Positions 20,346 through 29,584 of a DNA stretch of 64,000 nucleotides are shown here, one piece after another (position 1 is the stretch's first letter; each line of letters opens with the position of its first letter). Location of the stretch: NCBI GenBank assembly GCA_002162675.1, contig MAAE01000032.1:176320-240319 (forward strand), in the 5' to 3' direction. The notes below the pieces were generated by a model. It saw nothing but the letters and a program-made list of their open reading frames with translations. It made no database searches and was not told where the DNA came from. This DNA is from Colwellia sp. 39_35_sub15_T18. Lineage in GTDB: Bacteria; Pseudomonadota; Gammaproteobacteria; Enterobacterales; Alteromonadaceae. A program made the position numbers and the translations under genes.

Positions 20346-22235
20346 CTATTGTGCACTACAAGCTAAACATAAAGTATAGGTGCCTTGAGGATCATTAAAC
20401 TGATTCATAGCGGCGAGTTCTTTTTGTAATTGACCAACAAGCTGACTAACCGGTTTATTATCGAGAGTGCTCGGTGACATTAGATCACTTGATGAAACAC
20501 CGACCAAAGCTAATAGTTTTGAGCTTTTACCCATCATTTGCTGGATAAACTTATTACGAGAAGACGGCTCTTTTTCTATTAATAAAGTGTCGTATTTTTT
20601 TAGCTCGGCAAGCTCAGCAGCAGCAACAATAGCGTCGGTTAAATTACCTAATTCATCAACTAAACCTAGTTCTTTAGCTTTAGCGCCCGACCAAACACGA
20701 CCTTGAGCAATAGCATCAACTTCTTCTAAGGTCATGTTTCTGTTTTCAGCCACTAAAGTAATAAAGTCTTGATAACCTTTATTGATACTTAACTGAAACA
20801 ACTGCGCCATACCGTCAGTGAGCGGTTGAGTAGGGCCAAAACCTGCAATATCGGTAGTACCAACACCATCGGTATGAATACCTAGTTTGCTTAATGAGTC
20901 TTCAAACGTCATCATCATGCCAAAAATACCAATGGAGCCCGTAATTGTCGAAGGCGCCGCATAAATTTTATCTGCAGGTGCTGAAATCCAATAACCTCCC
21001 GAGGCAGCGTAAGTTCCCATCGAGGCAATTACAGGTTTGCCTGCGGCTTTTAATAGCTCAACTTCTTGGCGAATTATTTCTGACGCGAAAGCACTGCCGC
21101 CGGGGCTATCAACACGTAACACCACAGCTTTTACTTGCTCGTTCATACGCGCTTTACGTAATAATTTAGCGGTTGAGTCACCGCCAATGGTGCCCGGCTT
21201 TTGTGTGCCATTTAAAATAGTACCTTTAGCAACAATGATGGCGACTTTATTTGTAGACTTATTACTAAAGGGTTTGGTCGTAGCATTGGCGGCTAAGTAA
21301 TCTTTAAAGCCAATATGACTATAGCTATCACCTTTGCTATTTTCGCCCACTAGTTCGATTAGCTCAATACGCATTTGATCGCGGGTTTTTAATTGATCAA
21401 CCCATTTATTTGACAATGCATATTCGGCAAAGCTGCTATTTGACTGGCTAAATTTATCTAATAGGTCGGTAATACTTTCATCAAAATTTTCGATAGTGAA
21501 ACCACGCTGTGTAGCAACATCGTGTTTGTATTGCCCCCACAAATCGTTAAGCCATAACTTATTGGCTTCTTTAGCCGCAGCCGACATATCATCACGTAAA
21601 AAGGGCTCTACCGCTGATTTAAAGGTACCAACGCGGAAGATATGCTGTTTTATTGCTAACTTTTCTAATGCTGATTTAAAATACATTTTATAACGGCCAT
21701 AACCGTCAAGTAACATAAAACCCTGAGGGTTTAACCAAATATCATCTGCGTAGCTGGCTAAGTAATATTGATCTTGTGAAAAGTTATCGCCCAAGGCGAT
21801 GATTTTTTTACCTGAGCTTTTGTAGTCAACCAGCGCCTTACCTACATCTTGAAGCTTAGTTAAGCCAGCGCCTCGTAACCCTTGTAGCTGCAATACTAAT
21901 AACTCAATCCGATCATCATTTCTAGCTTTGTTAATCACGTCAATAACATCTGCTAATAATATCTCCGGGTCATCTTCTTCTTGGCCTAAAGCTTCATTTA
22001 AAAAAGCATCCATAGGGTTGATTTCATGTTTTTGTTCAACAAGATCACCCACTAAATTTAGGACTAGCGCTGTTTTTTCAGGGACTTTGACTTGGTCTTT
22101 ATCACTGGCGATCATCACGATAAGGCTAACGAAAAAAATGATAAAAATGAAATTCAATACCACAGAGCGGGTCAGGGTAAATAACCACCATACACCAGAT
22201 AAAATGCGTTTAAATAAATTTGCTACAGCACTCAT
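20346..22235 (-). CDS. sppA: Signal peptide peptidase SppA, 67-kDa type
   Basis: 629 residues, the double-domain form (E. coli 618). It is an inner-membrane protease with its active site in the periplasm and degrades leftover signal peptides. The N-terminal membrane anchor spans about residues 18-44. The general-base Lys is in GTFKSAVEPFLRDDMS near residue 205. The catalytic Ser is in TYAASGGYWISAPADKI near residue 410, followed by TGSIGIFGMMMTFEDSL. The last 15 residues hold two Cys (CLACSAQ), which is unusual. It heads the sppA-ansA operon. Confidence 0.96.
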   Translation of the reverse strand: MSAVANLFKRILSGVWWLFTLTRSVVLNFIFIIFFVSLIVMIASDKDQVKVPEKTALVLNLVGDLVEQKHEINPMDAFLNEALGQEEDDPEILLADVIDVINKARNDDRIELLVLQLQGLRGAGLTKLQDVGKALVDYKSSGKKIIALGDNFSQDQYYLASYADDIWLNPQGFMLLDGYGRYKMYFKSALEKLAIKQHIFRVGTFKSAVEPFLRDDMSAAAKEANKLWLNDLWGQYKHDVATQRGFTIENFDESITDLLDKFSQSNSSFAEYALSNKWVDQLKTRDQMRIELIELVGENSKGDSYSHIGFKDYLAANATTKPFSNKSTNKVAIIVAKGTILNGTQKPGTIGGDSTAKLLRKARMNEQVKAVVLRVDSPGGSAFASEIIRQEVELLKAAGKPVIASMGTYAASGGYWISAPADKIYAAPSTITGSIGIFGMMMTFEDSLSKLGIHTDGVGTTDIAGFGPTQPLTDGMAQLFQLSINKGYQDFITLVAENRNMTLEEVDAIAQGRVWSGAKAKELGLVDELGNLTDAIVAAAELAELKKYDTLLIEKEPSSRNKFIQQMMGKSSKLLALVGVSSSDLMSPSTLDNKPVSQLVGQLQKELAAMNQFNDPQGTYTLCLACSAQ

Positions 22236-22437
22236 AAATATTATCTATAATTAATTAAAATATTATTATTATCTTACCTTAAAGTTATTTAATTTTGATT
22301 ACTAGTTTGTAAATAAATGAGTATTTTATTAGCTTTTTCATCTTTATAACAATTGTTTGAAAGTAATCATCTATATTTAGGTTCTATTCACTTAATACCG
22401 TTATTAAATTAATAATCAAAACATTGAGACAACAACC

Positions 22438-23133
22438 ATGACATTATTGTTAACCACGTACAGAAACTTTTTAAATAAGCTGCCTGCTTTTGATGGTATT
22501 CCCGCACTATTATTGCGTTTGTACCTTGCGCCGGTGTTTATTATGGCCGGGTTTAGTAAAACCCAATTATTAAGTGAAGATGTTTCAGGTTTAGCTGCAT
22601 TTATGGCGGATCCCAACATCGTTGCTTGGTTTGGTAATAGTGATTGGGGACTCGGGCTACCATTTCCAGCTTTATTAGCTAACTTGGTTATTTTAGTTGA
22701 ATTCTTTGGCGGCTGGTTATTACTTGTTGGCGCATTAACTCGGTTAATTTCAATTCCATTAATGTTCACTATGGTCGTTGCAGCAACAACCGTACATATT
22801 GATAATGGCTGGTTTGCTATTACACCAACAAACCCCGATATAAGTGCCGCTAAAGTGTTGGACTGGTTGGGCGTAGATGAAGCGCAAGCAAGTCTTGATA
22901 ATAGTGCGGACACGGCCAATAAATTAGCAAAAATGCGTGAAATACTAGCAGAAAATGGTAACACTGATTGGCTTTATGGTAATGGTAATATTGTCGTGCT
23001 AAATAACGGTGTCGAGTTTTCAGTCACCTATTTCATCATGCTGTTGGCGCTGTTCTTTATTGGTGCGGGTCGTTATACCAGTGTTGATTATTATATGAGC
23101 AAACGACTATTGCCGGCTAAAAATACTTTTTAA
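22438..23133 (+). CDS. DoxX-family membrane protein
   Basis: 231 residues with four predicted membrane helices. The DoxX pattern is seen in LLRLYLAPVFIMAGFSKTQ near residue 22 and LVILVEFFGGWLLLVGALTR near residue 83, then PLMFTMVVAATTVHIDNGWF. A loop of about 70 residues between the third and fourth helices (110-190) is longer than in small DoxX proteins, as in the HvfX-like subgroup. No hvfA/B/C partners are present, so its role is open. A terminator follows at 23154. Confidence 0.78.
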   Translation: MTLLLTTYRNFLNKLPAFDGIPALLLRLYLAPVFIMAGFSKTQLLSEDVSGLAAFMADPNIVAWFGNSDWGLGLPFPALLANLVILVEFFGGWLLLVGALTRLISIPLMFTMVVAATTVHIDNGWFAITPTNPDISAAKVLDWLGVDEAQASLDNSADTANKLAKMREILAENGNTDWLYGNGNIVVLNNGVEFSVTYFIMLLALFFIGAGRYTSVDYYMSKRLLPAKNTF

Positions 23134-23153
23134 GTCATCATGTCTATAAAGTG

Positions 23154-23199
23154 CAGGTAGTTTATTGATGAACTTTCATAATGAACTACCCGCGTTTTT
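23154..23199 (+). terminator. Terminator between the DoxX and EamA genes
   Basis: A long imperfect hairpin with ends GGTAGTT and AACTACC and inner pairing ATGAA/TTCAT, followed after CGCG by five T. It serves the doxX-like gene and may also serve the convergent EamA gene. Confidence 0.7.
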
Positions 23200-23203
23200 C
23201 GTG

Positions 23204-24100
23204 TTAAACCCTTACTTTTTTCATTACTTTGCTCATGAATAACTCGCCCCAGTGATAAAGCGCCAAACCTGTTATTACCAGCAAAGCCCCCAATAATATT
23301 TTATTATTTAACACTTCATTGTTAAGCACCGAGCCTAGTGTTAAAGCAATGACCGGCGTTATTAAGGTGATCAAAGTTACCGTGCTGGCCGTTAGCCTTT
23401 GTAATACATAAAAATAGGCAAAAAAACCAATCAATGAACCAAATACGCCTAAGTATATCGTTGCCCAAATAGACTTTGCTTGCCACTGATTTACATCTGC
23501 TGTGCCATCTAGCAGTAGCCAAGCAATAAAGAACAACGGTGTAGCAATTGATAAGGCCCCCACGGTAGTCGCCATAGGATGAATAGCGAGTGAAATGCTT
23601 TTTACCAACACACCGCTTAAGCTAAAAAGTGTGACCGCAATAAAAACGAATATCAATCCGTAAATGCTATCACCTTGCAGTGAAAAACTATCTGAGCAAA
23701 CGATAGCTAAACCGATAAAAGAAACTATCATGGCTACTTTTTTTGAGGGAATAATTTTAGGCTCTGACAATATTCGTTGCGCAAAAATAGCCGATAGCAC
23801 TGGTGATAAACCAAAGACTAACGATAAAACACCCGATGATAAATAACCGGCAGCTAAGTACGAAAACAGCATACCACCAAAAATACCTAAGGCTGAATAG
23901 CTGTATAGACGAAGTGCTTGTTTATGCCAAGGCAGAGGTATTCTTTTTATATAAACAATTAAAGAGCCAAGCATAACCGCAATCAGCATGCGAAGTAAAA
24001 CGGCCATGGTTGGGTTGATAGACTCACTGCTCCAAACAATACCTAGTGGCGTGGTAGACCAAATTAATAATACCGCCAAATAGGCAACAGACACTTGCAT
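23204..24100 (-). CDS. EamA-family (DMT) transporter
   Basis: 298 residues, ten predicted membrane helices in two EamA repeats. The first repeat begins VAYLAVLLIWSTTPLGIVWS. The second includes LIFVFIAVTLFSLSGVLV and ends near LGSVLNNEVLNNKILLGALL. Such proteins export metabolites or amino acids; the substrate cannot be read from sequence. The start has AAAGGAGAA upstream. The gene is preceded on its strand by a promoter, a 38-codon ORF and a terminator, an arrangement that suggests attenuation. Confidence 0.88.
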   Translation of the reverse strand: MQVSVAYLAVLLIWSTTPLGIVWSSESINPTMAVLLRMLIAVMLGSLIVYIKRIPLPWHKQALRLYSYSALGIFGGMLFSYLAAGYLSSGVLSLVFGLSPVLSAIFAQRILSEPKIIPSKKVAMIVSFIGLAIVCSDSFSLQGDSIYGLIFVFIAVTLFSLSGVLVKSISLAIHPMATTVGALSIATPLFFIAWLLLDGTADVNQWQAKSIWATIYLGVFGSLIGFFAYFYVLQRLTASTVTLITLITPVIALTLGSVLNNEVLNNKILLGALLVITGLALYHWGELFMSKVMKKVRV

Positions 24101-24162
24101 TTTTATTCTCCTTTTATTTCCATTTTTGCAAAAACCTTTTATTAAATGCGGTAGTTGTTAAA

Positions 24163-24201
24163 AACAAAAAAGCCGCAAAAGGTTATTTTGCGGCTTAAAT
24201 A
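24163..24201 (-). terminator. Terminator or attenuator upstream of the EamA gene
   Basis: On the reverse strand AAGCCGCAAAA pairs with TTTTGCGGCTT around a short AACC loop, followed by TTTTTTGTTTTT. It lies after the 38-codon ORF and about 65 bp before the EamA start. It could end an independent small-gene transcript or regulate read-through into the transporter. An AAGCC just upstream (near 24210) could compete for the GGCTT arm. Confidence 0.82.
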
Positions 24202-24225
24202 ATATAGTGGCTTAATTTACAAAAA

Positions 24226-24342
24226 TTACACTTTACTTAGTTGCTCCGCATCAATTGGCCACAAACGAATGGCCTTACTCTGCCAACGATATGTTGCCAG
24301 AATTAAGTTTCGATTGAGTATTTGTGCGAACATGGTTTTCAT
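24226..24342 (-). CDS. 38-codon ORF, candidate leader peptide
   Basis: Starts MKTMFAQILNRNLILATY and ends PIDAEQLSKV. CAGGA seven bases before the ATG is an excellent ribosome site. A -35/-10 pair lies about 45 bp upstream and a strong terminator about 25 bp downstream. The peptide holds two Trp, five Ile and five Leu but no run of one amino acid. A hairpin GGCCA/TGGCC lies inside its second half. I do not recognise the peptide. It may be a regulatory leader for the EamA transporter or a small protein in its own right. Confidence 0.55.
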   Translation of the reverse strand: MKTMFAQILNRNLILATYRWQSKAIRLWPIDAEQLSKV

Positions 24343-24391
24343 TGTTTTTCCTGTAAAAAATAGCTTTCTTTTTCAATTAATTAACACCATC

Positions 24392-24420
24392 ACTATGACT
24401 TTGCCATGAAATGAAGTCAA
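24392..24420 (-). promoter_or_regulatory. Candidate sigma-70 promoter for the leader ORF
   Basis: Reverse strand TTGACT (24420-24415), 17-bp spacer, CATAGT (24397-24392). The predicted transcript start near 24385 leaves a 43-base leader before the 38-codon ORF. Confidence 0.5.
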
Positions 24421-24516
24421 GCATTGATTATGCGGTTTGATGAAAATATTTTTCTACACCATTAATGGCTTTGAGTTTACACTAAAGGCATATTAAATAA
24501 GAATAGTTAGCATGCA

Positions 24517-25059
24517 ATGACCCATATTGAGTTTTTATCACAACGACAATCGACACCATTCCTTACTGACCCCGCGCCTAACGCTAAACATGTCGAGCAA
24601 ATTCTTGCTGCGGGTATGCGCGTGCCAGATCATGGCTGTTTACAACCTTGGCATTTTACCGTGATATCAGGCCACGGCCTGCAAAAACTCAGTGAACTTT
24701 TTGTTAGCAGCAGTAATCCTGTGACAGCTAACCTAGAAAAAATAGCTAAAATGCCTTTTCGTGCCCCGATGATTATTGTGGTTAGCACAGAGTTTTGTGC
24801 CCATGAAAAAGTGCCTGCACAAGAGCAATTAATTGCCGCGGGTTGTTGTGTTCATGCCATGCAAATGGCTGCGGTAGCTTTAGGGTATGGTGCTATGTGG
24901 CGAACAGGGGCGTTAGCTTACAATCAAAAAGTAAAGCAGGGCTTGGGTATTAGTGAAGAGAATGAGCTGGTTGGCTTTTTATATATAGGCACCCCGGGTA
25001 AAGCGCAAAGATTAAAAGCAAGTAAGAGCTTTGCCGCTAAAGTGAGTTATTGGCAATAA
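24517..25059 (+). CDS. YdjA-like nitroreductase family protein
   Basis: 180 residues, a minimal FMN-dependent nitroreductase. It has the YdjA pattern: a start FLSQRQSTPFLTDPAP, then ILAAGMRVPDHGCLQPWHF near residue 30, FRAPMIIVV near residue 84, and the long helix GCCVHAMQMAAVALGYGAMW near residue 108, then FLYIGTPG. E. coli ydjA lies next to sppA, and here it is about 2.3 kb from sppA. It probably reduces an unknown substrate with NAD(P)H. Start chosen at 24517 on alignment with the family. Confidence 0.9.
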   Translation: MTHIEFLSQRQSTPFLTDPAPNAKHVEQILAAGMRVPDHGCLQPWHFTVISGHGLQKLSELFVSSSNPVTANLEKIAKMPFRAPMIIVVSTEFCAHEKVPAQEQLIAAGCCVHAMQMAAVALGYGAMWRTGALAYNQKVKQGLGISEENELVGFLYIGTPGKAQRLKASKSFAAKVSYWQ

Positions 25060-25085
25060 AAAAAGCCTTATCAAAGGCTTTTTTT
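25060..25085. terminator. Bidirectional terminator between ydjA-like gene and asnS
   Basis: Arms AAGCCTT and AAGGCTT around a four-base loop with A-rich and T-rich flanks. It overlaps the stop region of the nitroreductase gene and lies 25 bp from the convergent asnS stop. Confidence 0.85.
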
Positions 25086-25110
25086 ATGCAAACGTTATCG
25101 CTTAGTAATA

Positions 25111-26511
25111 CTAAAACGCGGCGTTATTGGGCGTTCTTGGGAAGGGGATCACGTCACGAACGTTTTGCATACCCGTAGCATAAGCCACTAAACGTTCAAA
25201 ACCTAAACCAAAACCAGAATGAGGCACTGTGCCGTAGCGACGTAAATCACGATACCAGCTGTAATCAGCTATATCTAAGCCCATTTCTTCTAAACGGCTG
25301 TCAAGAACATCAAGACGTTCTTCACGTTGGCTACCACCAATAATTTCACCGATACCCGGCGCTAAAATATCCATGGCGGCAACTGTTTTGCCATCATCAT
25401 TTAAGCGCATATAGAAAGATTTAATATCTTTAGGGTAATTTTGTAAAACTACCGGGCCGTTAAAGTGCTCTTCCGCTAAGAAGCGCTCATGTTCAGAGTT
25501 TAAATCAACGCCCCACGACACTGGGTTTTCGAATTTTTTACCACAGTTTTCTAAAATAGTAATAGCGTCGGTGTAGTCTAAACGAACAAAGTCAGTTTCA
25601 ATTACTGAGGTTAAACGCTCAACCACTGTTTTATCAACGCGTTGTTGGAAGAAGGCAAGATCATCGGCACGCTCTTCTAAAACGGCTTTAAAGACATATT
25701 TTAGCATTTCTTCAGCTAAGTCAGCGGCATCAGAAAGGTCGGCAAAAGCGATTTCTGGCTCTACCATCCAAAATTCAGCTAAGTGACGAGAAGTATTAGA
25801 GTTTTCCGCTCTAAATGTTGGGCCGAATGTATACACTTTTGATAACGCGTTACAATAGGTTTCTACATTCAATTGACCCGAAACGGTTAAAAACGTTTCT
25901 TTACCAAAAAAGTCTTGTTTATAGTCAACTTTACCACTGTCATCACGAGGTAAATTTTCCATATCTAATGTACTAACACGGAACATTTCACCTGCGCCTT
26001 CACAATCACTACCAGTAATAAGCGGGGTACTGATCCAGAAATAACCTTTAGTATGTAAGAAACGGTGAATAGCCTGCGCTAAGCAGTTGCGAACACGAGC
26101 TACTGCACCGCCAATATTAGTACGAGCACGTAAATGTGCCTGTTCACGTAAATATTCAATACTATGACGTTTCGCTGCCATCGGGTAAGTGTCAGGGTCT
26201 TCAACTAAACCTAGCACTTCAACCGCTGTGGCTTGAATTTCAAAAGACTGACCTTTACCTGGCGATTCAACCAAGATCCCGGTAACTTTTACTGAACAGC
26301 CAGTGGTTAGTTTAAGCACATCTTGCTGATAGTTTTCTAATTCATTAGGCACTATGGCTTGAATGGCATCGAAGCACGAGCCATCATGTATGGCGAGAAA
26401 AGAAATACCCGCTTTAGAATCGCGGCGTGTTCTAATCCAACCGTGTAGGGATATAGTTTCATCAACAGGGTATTTACCCGCTAATACATCAGTAATTGCT
26501 ATAACTGACAT
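25111..26511 (-). CDS. asnS: Asparagine-tRNA ligase
   Basis: 466 residues, the same as E. coli AsnS. It charges tRNA-Asn. The N-terminal OB-fold anticodon domain begins near [20 protein letters not shown] (residue 23). Class II motif 2 is seen in [20 protein letters not shown] near residue 213. Motif 3 is in [19 protein letters not shown] near residue 435, followed by [11 protein letters not shown] at the end. [17 protein letters not shown] marks it as AsnRS rather than AspRS. Confidence 0.98.
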   Translation of the reverse strand: MSVIAITDVLAGKYPVDETISLHGWIRTRRDSKAGISFLAIHDGSCFDAIQAIVPNELENYQQDVLKLTTGCSVKVTGILVESPGKGQSFEIQATAVEVLGLVEDPDTYPMAAKRHSIEYLREQAHLRARTNIGGAVARVRNCLAQAIHRFLHTKGYFWISTPLITGSDCEGAGEMFRVSTLDMENLPRDDSGKVDYKQDFFGKETFLTVSGQLNVETYCNALSKVYTFGPTFRAENSNTSRHLAEFWMVEPEIAFADLSDAADLAEEMLKYVFKAVLEERADDLAFFQQRVDKTVVERLTSVIETDFVRLDYTDAITILENCGKKFENPVSWGVDLNSEHERFLAEEHFNGPVVLQNYPKDIKSFYMRLNDDGKTVAAMDILAPGIGEIIGGSQREERLDVLDSRLEEMGLDIADYSWYRDLRRYGTVPHSGFGLGFERLVAYATGMQNVRDVIPFPRTPNNAAF

Positions 26512-26663
26512 TTAATGACCTCTTATTTATATTGTCTAATGTTTTGAAATTTGCTTTTACGCAGAAAATGGGGTGATATGTTACCGTGACTGTTATGTTT
26601 AACAAGTAAAATTTACTAAATTAGCCCACAATAATGAAAAATTCACCATAATTCGGAAGTAAG

Positions 26664-27047
26664 ATGAAGCAAGCACAAACAAAACCAATAAAAGAGCGAC
26701 GTAAATCAGCTGATTTTTGGTTTTATCTTGCCAAAACATTGAGCATAATGAGCTGGTTAATGTTTCTCTTTGCATTGGTGATGTCTTTTTATGCGGCACC
26801 AGAAAAAAGCTACGGTATTGCCCGATATTATGAATTAGAAATTAGACGGTTTTGGTTGACGCCATTAACCGGGTATTTATATTTGGTTATTTGGTTTAGT
26901 GCCGCCGGAAGTTTTACTTCGCAATTGGTAGAGAAGTATCGCAGCCGCAGGAACATTGATAATCCCCATTATCATTTACATTTTTTACTTGCCATTAATT
27001 TGATTTGGCTAACCGTTATTTTACAGCATGCGCTGACTGTTCAATAG
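26664..27047 (+). CDS. Small membrane protein of unknown function
   Basis: 127 residues with three hydrophobic segments (about 27-47, 70-88 and 106-124) and a basic N-terminus (KPIKERRKSADF). I do not recognise the family. AAGTAAG just before the ATG supports translation. It lies alone between divergent asnS and convergent bioA. Confidence 0.6.
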   Translation: MKQAQTKPIKERRKSADFWFYLAKTLSIMSWLMFLFALVMSFYAAPEKSYGIARYYELEIRRFWLTPLTGYLYLVIWFSAAGSFTSQLVEKYRSRRNIDNPHYHLHFLLAINLIWLTVILQHALTVQ

Positions 27048-27079
27048 ATACTACTCAATATACACTATTCACGCATTAC

Positions 27080-28402
27080 TCACTCATTACTAATAAAGCA
27101 GTCATCTTCATCAAGCACAGTGGCAATGGCATTCACCAATGTTGTTAATTGCTCATTATTAATAATCAATGGTGGAATAATATAAATTAACTTACCAAAA
27201 GGGCGGATCCACACGCCTAGCTCAACAAAACGTTTTTGTATGTGTGCGACGTTAACTCTCTGTAAGCATTCCACCGCACCAATAGTACCGAGCACGCGAG
27301 TATCTTTTACCCGGGTATGAGTGGCTAATGGCATCAGTAACGAGGTTAATTGATGCTCGATAGTATTAACTTGCTGTTGCCAGTCGTTTTCAAATAATAA
27401 ATCAATACTGGCATTAGCAACCGCGCAGGCAAGGGCATTACCCATAAAGGTCGGGCCGTGCATAAAGCAACCCGCCTCACCTTCACTAATAGTGTTAGCA
27501 ATATCATCTGTGCACAGCGTTGCCGCGAGTGTGATGTAACCACCGGTGAGGGTTTTACCTAAACACATAATATCAGGGCTGATCTCAGCCCATTCACAAG
27601 CAAATAACTTACCTGTGCGGCCAAAGCCGGTGGCTATTTCATCAACAATAAGTAAAACATCGTATTGATCACAAAGTTTTCTACATTCTTTAAGGTATTG
27701 AGGATGATAAAAGCGCATACCGCCTGTGCCTTGCACGATAGGTTCAATAATAAATGCGGCCAATTCATCATGGTGTTGCTCAAATAATTGCCTAAGCGCT
27801 TTAGTTTCTTCTGCTTGCCATAATTGGCCAAAGGCAATGCTAGGGGCGGGAGCAAAATAACTTTGCATCAGCACTTGTTCAAAAATTTGATGCATTCCTG
27901 TGACAGGATCGCACACCGACATAGCGGCAAAAGTATCACCATGGTAGCCATTTCTTACCGTTAACAGCTTAGTTTTCGACTTATAAGCGATATTTTCACT
28001 TTGTTTACTGTGCCAATACTGCAAGGCCATTTTCATGGCAACCTCAACGCTTACAGAGCCAGAGTCAGACAAAAATACTTTATCTAATCCGTGGGGTGTT
28101 AAACGAATAAGTTTTTCACATAAATCAATAGCGCTCTGATGCGTTAGGCCGCCAAACATTACGTGGGACATTTTGGTTGATTGCTCAATTAATGCCGAAT
28201 TAAGTTTCGGATGATTATAGCCATGTAACACCGACCACCAAGATGACATACCATCAATAAGCGACTCACCACTAGCAAGATTTATATGCACACCTTCAGC
28301 GCTTGCCACTAAATAAGAAGGTAAGGGCGAAGACATAGAAGTATAAGGGTGCCAAACATGATTTTTATCAAAGGCAAGTAATTTAGTGTGTTTTTTGTTC
28401 AT
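27080..28402 (-). CDS. bioA: Adenosylmethionine-8-amino-7-oxononanoate aminotransferase
   Basis: 440 residues (E. coli 429). It makes 7,8-diaminopelargonate from KAPA using S-adenosylmethionine as amino donor, with PLP. Family marks are HVWHPYTSMSSPLPSYLV near residue 15, DGMSSWWSVLHGYNHP near residue 49, the PLP-binding IVDEIATGFGRTGKLFACE near residue 250, and the Schiff-base Lys in CLGKTLTGGYITLAATL near residue 281. It is divergent from bioBFCD across a BirA-like operator. The ribosome site is weak (TTAAG), because the operator abuts the start codon. Confidence 0.97.
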   Translation of the reverse strand: MNKKHTKLLAFDKNHVWHPYTSMSSPLPSYLVASAEGVHINLASGESLIDGMSSWWSVLHGYNHPKLNSALIEQSTKMSHVMFGGLTHQSAIDLCEKLIRLTPHGLDKVFLSDSGSVSVEVAMKMALQYWHSKQSENIAYKSKTKLLTVRNGYHGDTFAAMSVCDPVTGMHQIFEQVLMQSYFAPAPSIAFGQLWQAEETKALRQLFEQHHDELAAFIIEPIVQGTGGMRFYHPQYLKECRKLCDQYDVLLIVDEIATGFGRTGKLFACEWAEISPDIMCLGKTLTGGYITLAATLCTDDIANTISEGEAGCFMHGPTFMGNALACAVANASIDLLFENDWQQQVNTIEHQLTSLLMPLATHTRVKDTRVLGTIGAVECLQRVNVAHIQKRFVELGVWIRPFGKLIYIIPPLIINNEQLTTLVNAIATVLDEDDCFISNE

Positions 28403-28435
28403 TTGTTAACTTAAGGTATGGTCAGTTGTTGACAA
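28403..28435. promoter_or_regulatory. Candidate BirA operator (bioO) between bioA and bioB
   Basis: Half-sites TTGTTAAC (28403-28410) and GTTGACAA (28428-28435) form an inverted repeat with a 17-bp spacer. They match the known BirA half-sites TTGTAAAC/GTTTACAA at most positions. The position, between divergent bioA and bioB, is that of E. coli bioO. BirA with biotinyl-AMP would repress both directions. It lies one base from the bioA start codon, closer than in E. coli. Confidence 0.65.
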
Positions 28436-28490
28436 TATGATTAGGATGGCTAGACTACTCGTTAATTTAGTTAGATGCAAACGAGTAATT

Positions 28491-29576
28491 ATGTCTTTGT
28501 CAGCAGAATCAGCAGCCGTTAATCAGGCTACCATTGAAAAATCACCTATTCGCCATAATTGGACTTTAGCTGAAGTTGAAGCTTTGTTCGCCATGCCTTT
28601 TAATGATTTAATGTTTGAGGCACAAACAGTGCACAGACAACATTTTAATGCCAATGAAGTGCAAGTGAGTACATTGCTTTCTATCAAAACAGGCGCTTGT
28701 CCTGAAGATTGTAAGTATTGCTCACAAAGCGCACGTAATAAAACCAATCTTGAAAAAGAGCGTTTGTTAGAAGTAGAAAAAGTGTTGGAAGCCGCAGAAA
28801 AAGCGAAAGCGATGGGCTCTACCCGTTTTTGCATGGGGGCTGCTTGGCGTAATCCAAAAGAGCGCGATATGCCCGTTGTATTAGATATGATCAAAGGTGT
28901 CAAGGCGCTAGGAATGGAGTCATGCATGACACTAGGTATGTTATCTGAGCAACAAGCTGAGCAACTACAAGAAGCTGGTCTTGATTATTACAACCACAAT
29001 TTAGATACCTCGCCAGAGCATTATAATCAAATAATTACGACTCGCACCTATCAAGACCGACTTGACACCATTGATCATGTGCGCAGTGCCGGCATGAAGG
29101 TATGTAGTGGTGGTATCGTTGGTTTAGGTGAAAAGGCCATTGATAGAGCATCATTATTAGCACAGTTAGCCAACCTTCCTCAGCAGCCTGAAAGTGTACC
29201 TATTAATATGTTGGTTAAAGTTGAGGGCACACCGTTAGCCGATGTTGACGATTTAGAAAGTTTTGATTTCATTCGCTGCATCGCAGTAGCGCGTATTATG
29301 ATGCCTAAATCTCATGTTCGTTTATCAGCGGGTCGTTCTGCCATGAATGAGCAAATGCAATCGTTATGCTTTTTAGCGGGTGCCAACTCTATATTTTATG
29401 GTTGTAAATTATTAACCGCTGAAAACCCTGAAACTGATCAAGATACGCAACTTTTTAATAAGTTAGGTATTAATACCGAAACAATTGCCGATGATAGCGC
29501 TGTTGCAGCCAAGCAATTAAAAACGGCCTTAGTTAATGAACAGCACAAAGACTTATTCTACGACGCTGTGCGCTAA
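28491..29576 (+). CDS. bioB: Biotin synthase
   Basis: 361 residues from the ATG at 28491 ([10 protein letters not shown]). A longer frame to 28437 would run through the promoter-operator region and is rejected. BioB is a radical SAM enzyme that inserts sulfur into dethiobiotin. The [4Fe-4S] Cys cluster is in [13 protein letters not shown] (residues 70, 74 and 77). Further blocks are [25 protein letters not shown] and [15 protein letters not shown], with the Arg that binds the [2Fe-2S] cluster. First gene of the bioBFCD operon. Confidence 0.97.
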   Translation: MSLSAESAAVNQATIEKSPIRHNWTLAEVEALFAMPFNDLMFEAQTVHRQHFNANEVQVSTLLSIKTGACPEDCKYCSQSARNKTNLEKERLLEVEKVLEAAEKAKAMGSTRFCMGAAWRNPKERDMPVVLDMIKGVKALGMESCMTLGMLSEQQAEQLQEAGLDYYNHNLDTSPEHYNQIITTRTYQDRLDTIDHVRSAGMKVCSGGIVGLGEKAIDRASLLAQLANLPQQPESVPINMLVKVEGTPLADVDDLESFDFIRCIAVARIMMPKSHVRLSAGRSAMNEQMQSLCFLAGANSIFYGCKLLTAENPETDQDTQLFNKLGINTETIADDSAVAAKQLKTALVNEQHKDLFYDAVR

Positions 29577-29584
29577 GCACACCC

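Noticed and set aside
22416..22964. A 182-codon reverse frame
   Set aside because: It is antisense to the DoxX gene, low-complexity, and lacks a ribosome site.
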